From a bacterium (GTDB lineage: Bacteria; Electryoneota; RPQS01): a stretch of DNA of 41,008 bases. Where the stretch lies: the NCBI GenBank assembly GCA_018812265.1, contig JAHJDG010000168.1, positions 1 to 41,008 on the forward strand, read 5' to 3'. The notes under the pieces are model-generated. The model did not search any database and was not told the DNA's origin. It saw nothing but the letters and a program-made list of their open reading frames with translations. The position numbers were made by a program, and so were the translations under genes. Of this stretch, positions 8,427 through 14,747 are shown piece after piece. Position 1 is the stretch's first letter. Each line of letters starts with the position of its first letter.

Positions 8427-8477
8427 CCTTTTCACCGCGCGCAACCCGGCCGGAACGTACCTATTCAACACGGCGGT

Positions 8478-8497
8478 GTCGGCTGCTCGCAGCCGAC
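8478..8497. repeat. 20-bp palindrome, 9-2-9
   Basis: GTCGGCTGCTCGCAGCCGAC is a perfect 9-bp inverted repeat around TC. The same arms recur at 10821-10840 around AA. Confidence 0.9.
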
Positions 8498-8514
8498 CCT
8501 CCCGCGACCCCCGT

Positions 8515-8534
8515 GGCGGGTCTCCAGACCCGCC
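8515..8534. repeat. 20-bp palindrome, 9-2-9
   Basis: GGCGGGTCTCCAGACCCGCC is a perfect 9-bp inverted repeat around CC. A close relative (GGCGGGTC-ACA-GACCCGCC) sits at 11403-11421, just downstream of dnaK. Confidence 0.9.
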
Positions 8535-8708
8535 CGGAATCCATGCCGTCACAACGGTTTGGATTCTTGTAGCGGAAAATGTTTTTTGACCAAACGAACT
8601 GGGTTACTACTTAATTATGTGTTGTTTGTGGCACATCAAAGGAATTTCCGGTAAGTCATTTTGGATACCCATACGCACATCTGTGAAGCAAACCAAGGCC
8701 AAGCAATG

Positions 8709-9383
8709 TCATAGAGATTTTCTTTGTGGAACACCCGACGCCGTGACGTGCTTCATTATTGAGACACCCTTTGGGATCGTAGAACACTGATCAAGACTAA
8801 GATCGTTATGTGCTAATTCTGCAAGCATATTGATCTTTGGAAATTCTTCCCTGAAACGTTGTACGAACCTGGTTAGACTCTGGTCAGAATCATTGAGGCT
8901 TTTCAATCTCGTGATGTATCGCACAAAATGATCTTGAACAGCTGAGATAAGCAGTTTGGGATTGATGAGGATTACTCTGCGAGATTGATCATTCGAAATG
9001 GGAGAATCAGTGTCATCTGTCAGCAAGACTTTCTCCCGAGTCATACCAGAGTGATACAAGCCGTTCCGGCTATTTTGTAGATTCCTCACAATATCCTCAT
9101 AGTTTTCCATTTCCCTTAGTTGCGGAAAGACAGACAGAATGCCGCGCTCAAAGAATTCTGCAAGTCGAAAGTTGGAGTTTTCTCCTCTCTCATATTGGGC
9201 GATCATCTCGAAGTAGCTCATTATGATATGCAAGGAAGCGAATGCACCTTCCTCAAGATCGCAACACTTGGCTGCAATATCAATTTGCCATCCAAGAGTT
9301 CGATCCTCGAATATCAAGATCATATGCCCTGCTTCGAGGATTTCCGGGAAGTCTGATCGCTGGTATTTTGGCGAGATCCACAT
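8709..9383 (-). CDS. Hypothetical protein with HEPN-like R-N-x3-H motif
   Basis: I do not recognise this 224-residue protein. It starts at an ATG with a near-perfect AAGGAGAT ribosome site 7-8 nt upstream, so it is very likely expressed. It appears mostly helical and has no membrane segment. The one suggestive feature is RNGLYH at residues 106-111 in a helical context (NLQNSRNGLYHSG). This fits the R-x4-H motif of HEPN domains, which in toxins and defence proteins form an RNase site, but a single short motif can arise by chance. Base composition is clearly AT-richer than the housekeeping genes on both sides, suggesting acquisition. It is third in a same-strand row after the HNH-type and GIY-YIG-type genes, about 190 bp from the latter. 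Confidence 0.75.
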   Translation of the reverse strand: MWISPKYQRSDFPEILEAGHMILIFEDRTLGWQIDIAAKCCDLEEGAFASLHIIMSYFEMIAQYERGENSNFRLAEFFERGILSVFPQLREMENYEDIVRNLQNSRNGLYHSGMTREKVLLTDDTDSPISNDQSRRVILINPKLLISAVQDHFVRYITRLKSLNDSDQSLTRFVQRFREEFPKINMLAELAHNDLSLDQCSTIPKGVSIMKHVTASGVPQRKSL

Positions 9384-9513
9384 CGCGTTATCTCCTTGTT
9401 CTACTCAGGTAGAGCTCGATCCAACGTTGAGGATGACAGACGAGGATCGCACGGCCGTGCGCGGCTACGAAAGAAAAAACTCGTGGCGGTCTCCGACCGT
9501 CTTTGTACTTCCG

Positions 9514-9533
9514 GGCACGCGAGGACGCGTGCC
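9514..9533. repeat. 20-bp palindrome, 8-4-8
   Basis: GGCACGCGAGGACGCGTGCC has 8-bp perfect arms around AGGA. It lies between the GIY-YIG-type gene and the HEPN-like gene. An imperfect relative of the GGCGGGTC palindromes lies next to it at about 9485-9501. Confidence 0.8.
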
Positions 9534-9569
9534 TCAGCGAACGAAGAGCCTCGACCTCTATGCATACAT

Positions 9570-9857
9570 TCATTTGCCTTTCTCATTGTACTTCGGTTCT
9601 TGCTCCTTTATGACCAAAGACTCGTGTCGCTTGGCTGCTTCAATGGAATCAAACTGACGCACTTGCACCTTCACTCCTGCGACATGGTCCTTACCCTCTG
9701 CCAGATGCTCTTGCAGACGTTCCTGAACACGGCCCCGCTTGGCAGAACCGACGTAGTTTGTTTTGCCATCTTTTGTCTCGATCGTGTACACCACAGGCTT
9801 GTCGTTCGGAAGATTCGCAATGCCTGTCTTGTTGAACGGAACTGTTTTCTTTGCCAT
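9570..9857 (-). CDS. Small GIY-YIG-domain protein (putative nuclease)
   Basis: The 95 residues are almost only a GIY-YIG fold. VYT at 23-25 and YVG at 35-37 replace the GIY and YIG motifs. They are followed by a helix with R43/R47 and H51 (RVQERLQEHL) and a C-terminal helix with E79 and EQEPKYN, the place of the catalytic glutamate and the conserved KPKYN-like end. The family cuts DNA in homing endonucleases, UvrC and some restriction enzymes. Single-domain members are poorly understood. An ideal AAGGAG ribosome site lies about 9 nt before the ATG. There is no extra DNA-binding domain. Confidence 0.8.
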   Translation of the reverse strand: MAKKTVPFNKTGIANLPNDKPVVYTIETKDGKTNYVGSAKRGRVQERLQEHLAEGKDHVAGVKVQVRQFDSIEAAKRHESLVIKEQEPKYNEKGK

Positions 9858-9889
9858 TCTTGTTTTCTCCTTGAGTCATGTTTTAAGGA

Positions 9890-9906
9890 CGGGATCAATG
9901 ATCCCG
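9890..9906. repeat. 17-bp palindrome between two nuclease-like genes
   Basis: CGGGATCAATGATCCCG has 8-bp arms around one central A, in the 64-bp gap between the HNH-type gene stop and the GIY-YIG-type gene start. It could be a hairpin in the joint transcript or an operator. Confidence 0.75.
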
Positions 9907-9921
9907 CGCCGCAGGGAAGGT

Positions 9922-10773
9922 TCATTTCCTACTCCGTCGCGGCTCCGAGGAAACGTATGATATGGGCTGGATAAGAGAACGCGGATTGAGGAAGCACACT
10001 TCATCGTTACGCGCCGTGCGTGCCCCCAGTTGAAGCACTTCCTCCCTTGTGCGATAATCGCCAGGGAAAAAGGAGTACACAGGCAGGGCAGGCATGTATA
10101 CCTCCCATCTCACAGACCTTTCGTAGTCACATGCAGCGAAACTCGTGATATCAATCAAGCGGTGGTCCGGTGGTTCTGAGTCAACGGTCATCACATATCC
10201 AAAAGGAGGATAAGTGATCTCTGAAAACCACGCGCCGTCAAGAGTGCTGATACGCAAGCGAGGAGCAGAAAGCGCATGGAAGCGGAAGTGATTCGATGTG
10301 TTATAGAATGCATAGAATCTGTACCGCGGAGACAGGTGGCGTTCATCGCGGCAGAGCACGAACTTGCGGAGTTCGGGGTGATTATCCAAGAAGACGGGAC
10401 CATTCACAGAAGCGAACATCGTTACTATCTGCTTCAGAATAGACAGAGGGTAGAGATACTGCAAGTAGACCGAAGATGGCTTCCCCTTGGCCCTAATGAG
10501 AATGTCCATCCCTTGGTAGCACCAATCAACAAAGCGACTACCGTACCAATGGCCTGTCTTGTTGTTACATCTACCACACAACGTGTATCCGGATATTCCG
10601 CCCTGTTGTACGGGTCCTCTTGGGACTACACCGGGGCTGAGCTCCAAGACATCCTCAAGCTGCACTTTTATCGTTCGACGATTATTGAAGGCTTTCTGAG
10701 GGGGCACGTGCTCGTTCGTCAGGTCAGCGTATTCTCCACAGAGATGACATTTTCCTTTGTGCTTGCTCTTCAT
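9922..10773 (-). CDS. HNH-type zinc-binding protein (putative endonuclease)
   Basis: Numbered from the ATG at 10773 (a GTG at 10788 would add five residues; neither has a clear ribosome site), the protein has 283 residues. The N-terminal 75 residues look like a zinc-supported HNH fold: CHLCG with C9/C12, NEHVPP at 20-25 (the H of the HNH beta hairpin), and CGRCNNKTGHWYG with C66/C69. The remaining 200 residues are not recognised. They are rich in aromatic residues and could recognise a target. HNH proteins act in restriction, homing and defence but also in repair, so the role is open. It is the first gene of the three-gene minus-strand island. Composition is AT-richer than that of dnaK next door. 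Confidence 0.75.
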   Translation of the reverse strand: MKSKHKGKCHLCGEYADLTNEHVPPQKAFNNRRTIKVQLEDVLELSPGVVPRGPVQQGGISGYTLCGRCNNKTGHWYGSRFVDWCYQGMDILIRAKGKPSSVYLQYLYPLSILKQIVTMFASVNGPVFLDNHPELRKFVLCRDERHLSPRYRFYAFYNTSNHFRFHALSAPRLRISTLDGAWFSEITYPPFGYVMTVDSEPPDHRLIDITSFAACDYERSVRWEVYMPALPVYSFFPGDYRTREEVLQLGARTARNDEVCFLNPRSLIQPISYVSSEPRRSRK

Positions 10774-10816
10774 TATATGACTGCTCACATGTTAGAAAGC
10801 ATTGGCGGTGGCCTTT

Positions 10817-10844
10817 GGTGGTCGGCTGCAAGCAGCCGACCACC
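10817..10844. repeat. 28-bp palindrome, 13-2-13
   Basis: Perfect 13-bp arms (10817-10829 and 10832-10844) flank AA. The inner 20 bp (GTCGGCTGC-AA-GCAGCCGAC) have the same arms as the palindrome at 8478-8497. It lies just upstream of the HNH-type gene. Confidence 0.9.
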
Positions 10845-10958
10845 GCGTAAAAGCGCACTGCCGTGCGGCACTACCTCCAACACACAGCCGTGTGAAACTA
10901 CGGGCGCACGCAGTGCAGCACTACCCCTTGCCGAAGCGGAGGAAAACCAAAGAACTAA

Positions 10959-10980
10959 CCAACACGCTCCGGCGTGTTGG
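10959..10980. repeat. 22-bp palindrome, 9-4-9
   Basis: CCAACACGC and GCGTGTTGG are perfect 9-bp arms around TCCG. It lies about 55 bp upstream of the plus-strand promoter at 11036. Confidence 0.85.
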
Positions 10981-11035
10981 GAGACGGCTCGGCAAGCGAA
11001 CCCAACCCTCATAATTGCAATAAAACCAACACCGC

Positions 11036-11064
11036 TTGACTTTTACCAAATAATGTATTATATT
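11036..11064 (+). promoter_or_regulatory. Near-consensus sigma70 promoter with no recognised gene downstream
   Basis: TTGACT at 11036-11041, a 17-bp spacer, and TATATT at 11059-11064. Transcription would begin around 11071, at the left edge of a 9-bp hairpin (11072-11094), and run through a second C/G-rich hairpin near 11122-11139. The next genes to the right are on the opposite strand, so the product would be a non-coding RNA or antisense to the dnaK 3' end. Confidence 0.55.
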
Positions 11065-11071
11065 GTACGCA

Positions 11072-11094
11072 TAGCATCATGTGAAATGATGCTA
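11072..11094 (+). repeat. Inverted repeat at the predicted 5' end of the orphan transcript
   Basis: TAGCATCAT and ATGATGCTA form a perfect 9-bp stem with loop GTGAA. The stem begins about 7 nt after the -10 box of the promoter at 11036-11064. Confidence 0.8.
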
Positions 11095-11402
11095 ATAATA
11101 AACATCACCCGCCCCAATCTCCCCCCGTTCACGGGGGGATCGAGGGGGGGGCGAAGACAGCAGCGATGAGTCCTCCTCTTCATCCCTCATCCCTCATCCT
11201 TCCTCGTGATGACGATGCCGCCCTGCCCACTCCCCCGCTACGCACCGGTTGAAGAGTGGTCCCCAGTCGAAACGCGGCAGAGAATTCCGCGCCCTTCCAC
11301 ACCCCTCATTACGCACTGATATAAAGAGTGGCGATCTTTGACATACCTTCACGGCAACCGCGCGGTCACGCCGTGAAAAGAAGGCGGCAATTCGATACGC
11401 CG

Positions 11403-11421
11403 GGCGGGTCACAGACCCGCC
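11403..11421. repeat. 19-bp palindrome just downstream of dnaK
   Basis: GGCGGGTC-ACA-GACCCGCC lies 14 bp after the dnaK stop. It is related to the palindrome at 8515-8534. It may act as the 3' hairpin of the dnaK transcript, although no T run follows. Confidence 0.8.
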
Positions 11422-11435
11422 ACGGCGATCAGAGA

Positions 11436-13343
11436 TTATTTCTTGTTCTTGTCGTCCACGACTTCGAAGTCGGCGTCCTCGACTTTGCCGGACTTTTCGT
11501 CGTCGTCGCGCGATTGCGGCTGCGGTTCGGGCTCAGGTTGAGGAGTAGCCTGCTGCTGATAGAGCGTGGGCGCGATCTGCTGCCAGATTTGATTGAGCGC
11601 GTCGCTTGAAGACTTAATCTCGTTCATGTCGCTGCCCTTGAGCGCGGCCTTGACGCGATCCACCGCCGCCTGCAACTTGGCCTTGTTGTCGCCGGTTAGC
11701 TTTTCGCCGAGCTCCTTGATCTGCCGCTCGGTCTGGAAAGCGAGCGCATCGGCGGCGTTGCGCGAGTCCACTTCCTCGCGCCGCTTTTTATCCTCGCTCT
11801 CGTGAGATTTCGCGTCGGTTTTCATGCGCGCGACCTCTTCCTTCGAGAGGCCCGAGCTGTGCGTGATCTTGATGGACTGTTCGCGATTCGTGGCTTTGTC
11901 CTTGGCGTGAACCGATAGAATGCCGTTGGCGTCAATGTCGAACGTCACTTCGATCTGCGGAATGCCGCGCGGCGCGGGCGGAATGCCGTCGAGCGTGAAG
12001 CGGCCGATTGTCTTGTTGTCAACCGCTATCGGACGCTCGCCCTGCAAGACGTGAATCTCCACCGACGGCTGGCTGTCGGAGGCGGTCGAGAAAGTCTCGG
12101 TGCGCTTGGTGGGAATGGTGGTGTTGGCGTCAATCAGTTTGGTCATCACGCCGCCGAGAGTTTCGATGCCGAGCGAAAGCGGCGTCACGTCGAGCAGCAG
12201 CACGTCCTTGACGTCGCCGCCGAGAATGCCGCCCTGAATGGCCGCACCGACCGCCACCACCTCGTCGGGATTCACGCCGCGATGGGGATCCTTGCCGAAA
12301 AATTCCTTGACCAGCTCGATCACGCGCGGCATACGCGTCGAACCGCCGACCAGAATCACTTCGTCAATGTCGGACGCCTTGAGACCGGCCTCGCGCAACG
12401 CAATGCGGCACGGTTCGACGGTGCGCTGCGCGAGGTCTTCGGTGAGTTCCTGAAACTTGGCGCGGGTGAGCGTCATATCGAGATGCTTCGGTCCTTCGGC
12501 GGTGGCAGTGATGAAGGGAAGATTCACCTGCGTTTGCGATGAACCGGAAAGCTCGATCTTGGCTTTTTCGGAGGCTTCACGCAACCGCTGCAAGGCCATT
12601 GGATCCTTACGCAGGTCAATGCCTTCGTTCTTCTTGAACTCGTCGGCCAGATAGTCAATCAGGCGGGTGTCCCAGTCGTCGCCGCCGAGGTGCGTGTCGC
12701 CGTTGGTGGACTTGACCTCGAAGACGCCTTCACCGAGTTCGAGAATCGAAATATCGAACGTGCCGCCACCGAGGTCGTAGACGGCGATCTTCTCGTTTTT
12801 CTTCTTGTCGAGACCGTAGGCCAGCGATGCGGCGGTCGGCTCGTTGACGATGCGCAGGACTTCGAGACCTGCGATATCACCGGCGTCCTTGGTGGCCTGC
12901 CGCTGGGCATCGTTGAAGTAGGCGGGAACGGTAATGACAGCCTTGGTCACTTTTTCGCCGAGATAGTCCTCCGCCGCTTGCCGCATTTTCTGGAGGATCA
13001 TGGCGGAGATTTCGGGCGGGCTGTATTCCTTATCGTCAATCTTGACTTTGGCCAGTCCGCCGCTGCTCACGACATCATAGGGAACGCGGCGCATCTCTTC
13101 GCTGACTTCGTCGTGGCGACGGCCCATGAAGCGCTTTATCGAATAGACGGTCTTTTTGGGATTAGTGACGGCCTGCCGCTTGGCAGCCGGACCGACGAGC
13201 CGCTCGCCGCTCTTGGAAAAGGCGACCACCGACGGTGTGGTGCGCGCGCCTTCGGCATTGGGGATGACGACCGGTTCGCCACCTTCCACGACGGCCACGC
13301 AGGAATTGGTGGTTCCGAGGTCAATTCCGATGATCTTGGACAT
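11436..13343 (-). CDS. dnaK: Chaperone protein DnaK (Hsp70)
   Basis: Hsp70 ATPase that binds unfolded polypeptides with DnaJ and GrpE. From the ATG at 13343 there are 635 residues beginning [17 protein letters not shown] (phosphate-binding loop). Other hallmarks are [49 protein letters not shown], and the substrate-binding domain segment [20 protein letters not shown]. The C-terminus is a disordered Q/P/E-rich tail ending [13 protein letters not shown], as in most bacterial DnaK. The frame is open 27 residues further upstream, but the homology starts at SKIIG, with GGAGATCAACC before the ATG. No CIRCE element and no dnaJ or grpE are adjacent. Confidence 0.98.
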   Translation of the reverse strand: MSKIIGIDLGTTNSCVAVVEGGEPVVIPNAEGARTTPSVVAFSKSGERLVGPAAKRQAVTNPKKTVYSIKRFMGRRHDEVSEEMRRVPYDVVSSGGLAKVKIDDKEYSPPEISAMILQKMRQAAEDYLGEKVTKAVITVPAYFNDAQRQATKDAGDIAGLEVLRIVNEPTAASLAYGLDKKKNEKIAVYDLGGGTFDISILELGEGVFEVKSTNGDTHLGGDDWDTRLIDYLADEFKKNEGIDLRKDPMALQRLREASEKAKIELSGSSQTQVNLPFITATAEGPKHLDMTLTRAKFQELTEDLAQRTVEPCRIALREAGLKASDIDEVILVGGSTRMPRVIELVKEFFGKDPHRGVNPDEVVAVGAAIQGGILGGDVKDVLLLDVTPLSLGIETLGGVMTKLIDANTTIPTKRTETFSTASDSQPSVEIHVLQGERPIAVDNKTIGRFTLDGIPPAPRGIPQIEVTFDIDANGILSVHAKDKATNREQSIKITHSSGLSKEEVARMKTDAKSHESEDKKRREEVDSRNAADALAFQTERQIKELGEKLTGDNKAKLQAAVDRVKAALKGSDMNEIKSSSDALNQIWQQIAPTLYQQQATPQPEPEPQPQSRDDDEKSGKVEDADFEVVDDKNKK

Positions 13344-13448
13344 GGTTGATCTCCGTGTATGTTGAATTTCTGTTTGGTTTTCGCACGTAACACTCGCAGG
13401 ATACATGTGCAATGAGTGAACCATTTCGCATAAGTATTTGTATCGTAT

Positions 13449-13482
13449 AAACTAAAATGGCGAGTCTGACCCGACTCGCCAT
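13449..13482 (-). terminator. Intrinsic terminator downstream of the CMD-like gene
   Basis: 10-bp perfect arms at 13457-13466 and 13473-13482 with a 6-nt loop. On the minus strand these are followed by TTTAGTTT. It separates the CMD-like gene from dnaK, so dnaK should have its own promoter in 13344-13450. A second perfect 17-bp palindrome (13489-13505) lies between this terminator and the CMD-like stop. Confidence 0.7.
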
Positions 13483-13506
13483 AGTCTATCTGCCATAATG
13501 GCAGAG

Positions 13507-14217
13507 TTAGGGATTGATTCGCCGCCAAAGCTGCCAAGCTGACCGACTGGCCTCGGGAGAGGCCATGATGTCAGCCACTCTCAGTACGGTTTCGACCTCC
13601 TCAGGAGAGGCACCAAGATTCAGAGCGCCACGAAGATGACTGAACAGTTGTCGCGGGAAATTCTGAACGGCCAAGACCGCGACTTCGAGCAGCTCACGCC
13701 AGTGAGGCGGCAGGCCGGGCCGAGAAAGTACCAGGCCGTATCCCACGAGGACGGGCCAGACGGCCAGCTCAGGAGACAATTCTCCGAGGTTTGAGCGCAG
13801 CCGCACAACGCTCTCGCCATAGACCTGACTCTGAAGCTCGAAGCCCCGTTCCAGCCATTGTTTGGCATCCATGACTTCAAGTTCTTTGTCAAGTCCGGGA
13901 AGGCCTTCGCCGTAGACTTCCCGAATCTGAAACGCGGCCTCGATGGAGGTTTGAAAGCCCGCGATCAGGAACAACTGAAGCGCGGCTTCGCGGAGCGACT
14001 CGAAGGAATAGCATCGGTCGCGATAGCGTTCCAAAATGAGCTGCGCCTCCGGATTCTGCGGCGAAAGCCACAGCACCGAAAGCGCGGACAGAAGAATAAG
14101 GTGTTCCTGCTCGGGCCGCTCTGCGGCCAAGCCGAACACATCATTGGCAATCTTCAAGGATGAGTGGGCAAAGAAGTGAGATGGGCGGGGATCAGCTTCC
14201 GATCCGCTTTTTGTCAA
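13507..14217 (-). CDS. Carboxymuconolactone decarboxylase/AhpD-like fold protein (start uncertain)
   Basis: Two tandem all-helical repeats resemble the CMD/AhpD fold: LREAALQLFLIAGFQTSIEAAFQIREVYG in the middle (quoted by its first and last residues, about 95-120) and PPHWRELLEVAVLAVQ ... LFSHLRGALNLGASPEEVETVL in the last third. The second block is the classic RELIxLAVLA..H..GALN.GAT.EE pattern. No CxxC is present, so AhpD-type peroxidase-reductase activity is not supported. The reaction is unknown. The open frame reaches 14328 but would then overlap the SANT-type gene by 137 nt. I therefore prefer the TTG at 14217 (26-nt overlap); TTG at 14157 or GTG at 14139 are alternatives. Confidence 0.72.
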   Translation of the reverse strand: MTKSGSEADPRPSHFFAHSSLKIANDVFGLAAERPEQEHLILLSALSVLWLSPQNPEAQLILERYRDRCYSFESLREAALQLFLIAGFQTSIEAAFQIREVYGEGLPGLDKELEVMDAKQWLERGFELQSQVYGESVVRLRSNLGELSPELAVWPVLVGYGLVLSRPGLPPHWRELLEVAVLAVQNFPRQLFSHLRGALNLGASPEEVETVLRVADIMASPEASRSAWQLWRRINP

Positions 14218-14587
14218 TGAAGAGAGGCTGCCAACCCTTCTCGGTCTTAACCACCATTCCGGAGTCAATCTTTCCGCCGGGGGGAGAAGCCGCCACTCTT
14301 TCGACGTCCGGGTGTTTGATCTCGTCAATTATTTGTACCGGTCGCGGAACGGCTCCTCCGGGTTGAGGGGGCCGAAGCCCGGGCGAGGTTCCGCTGCGCC
14401 CCGCTTTATGAGCGGCCCGTTCGCGGGCACCGACGGGATCAATGCCGTGGGTCTGACGGAGTTTGTCCATTTTTGCGCTGATCGCCTTGCGGGTCACTCC
14501 GAAGCGGTCGGCCAGCTCAGCCATGGGAACCTTGCCGTAGTTATCCAGCAAGTATTTCTCTTCGGCGGGAGTCCATTTTTTTGCCAT
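14192..14587 (-). CDS. SANT/Myb-like DNA-binding domain protein
   Basis: The first 45 residues, MAKKWTPAEEKYLLDNYGKV then MAELADRFGVTRKAISAKM, form a Myb/SANT-like three-helix domain with the WTxxEExxLxxxYG start and a helix-turn-helix-like RFGVTRKAI. The domain is found in many small bacterial and phage regulators. Residues 50-100 are Pro/Gly/Arg-rich and look disordered, and a short ordered tail ends VKTEKGWQPLFIDKKRIGS. An AGGAG ribosome site lies about 13 nt before the ATG. It is probably co-transcribed with the CMD-like gene, which overlaps its end. Its target is unknown. Confidence 0.8.
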   Translation of the reverse strand: MAKKWTPAEEKYLLDNYGKVPMAELADRFGVTRKAISAKMDKLRQTHGIDPVGARERAAHKAGRSGTSPGLRPPQPGGAVPRPVQIIDEIKHPDVERVAASPPGGKIDSGMVVKTEKGWQPLFIDKKRIGS

Positions 14588-14689
14588 GTGAACTATTCGC
14601 TCCTATCGCTATGTCACCATTTGCCAAATTTTTGTTCAGCTTCCGGCCGGGTTGCACGCGGCAGAATGTTCGCTCTCGGACAGGATCAT

Positions 14690-14711
14690 GAGCGCTTAAC
14701 CCGGCTCGGCG
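14690..14711 (-). repeat. 22-bp dispersed repeat, inverted copy of 8369-8390
   Basis: Exact reverse complement of 8369-8390, in the 160-bp gap between the SANT gene start and the C25-like gene stop. The companion 15-bp block lies at the start of the 14641 line. Confidence 0.85.
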
Positions 14712-14747
14712 CGAGAGTGTATTCGCCTGAACTTCTCATCCAAGAAT

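Larger units (their letters stand above)
8022..8708. other. Gene-free stretch with tandem octamers and palindromes
   Basis: No convincing gene is seen in about 690 bp. Short frames here (for example the 62-codon frame reaching 8151 and the 63-codon frame at 8361-8552) run through repeats and resemble nothing. The stretch holds four tandem octamers (8237-8268), three 20-bp palindromes (8407-8534), and one half of a dispersed inverted repeat (8369-8390). The last 120 bp are clearly AT-richer and lead into the AT-rich gene at 8709. Confidence 0.7.
10774..11435. other. Gene-free stretch with palindromes, a strong plus-strand promoter and hairpins
   Basis: No gene is recognisable. Present are palindromes at 10817-10844, 10959-10980, 11072-11094, 11348-11377 and 11403-11421, a C6/G6 hairpin near 11122-11139, three tandem CATCCCT-type heptamers (11181-11201), and a promoter at 11036-11064 pointing away from the HNH gene and into the 3' side of dnaK. 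A 297-codon plus-strand frame covering 10276-11169 is mostly antisense to the HNH gene and has no family-like features. Confidence 0.7.

Noticed and set aside
8361-8552. 63-codon minus-strand frame
   Set aside because: It consists almost wholly of three palindromes and the 22-bp repeat.
10276-11169. 297-codon plus-strand open frame
   Set aside because: It is mostly antisense to the HNH-type gene and then runs through palindromes. It shows no domain-like pattern or ribosome site.
8000-11430. CRISPR array in the palindrome-rich region
   Set aside because: Repeats are short, differ in spacing and sequence, and lack regular spacers. No cas genes are present.
8000-11430. Insertion sequence or integrase in the accessory island
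   Set aside because: No transposase or recombinase motif was seen in any frame, and no flanking target duplication was found.
13344-13506. CIRCE (HrcA) operator upstream of dnaK
   Set aside because: CACTC and GAGTG parts occur, but about 18 bp apart and not as TTAGCACTC-N9-GAGTGCTAA.
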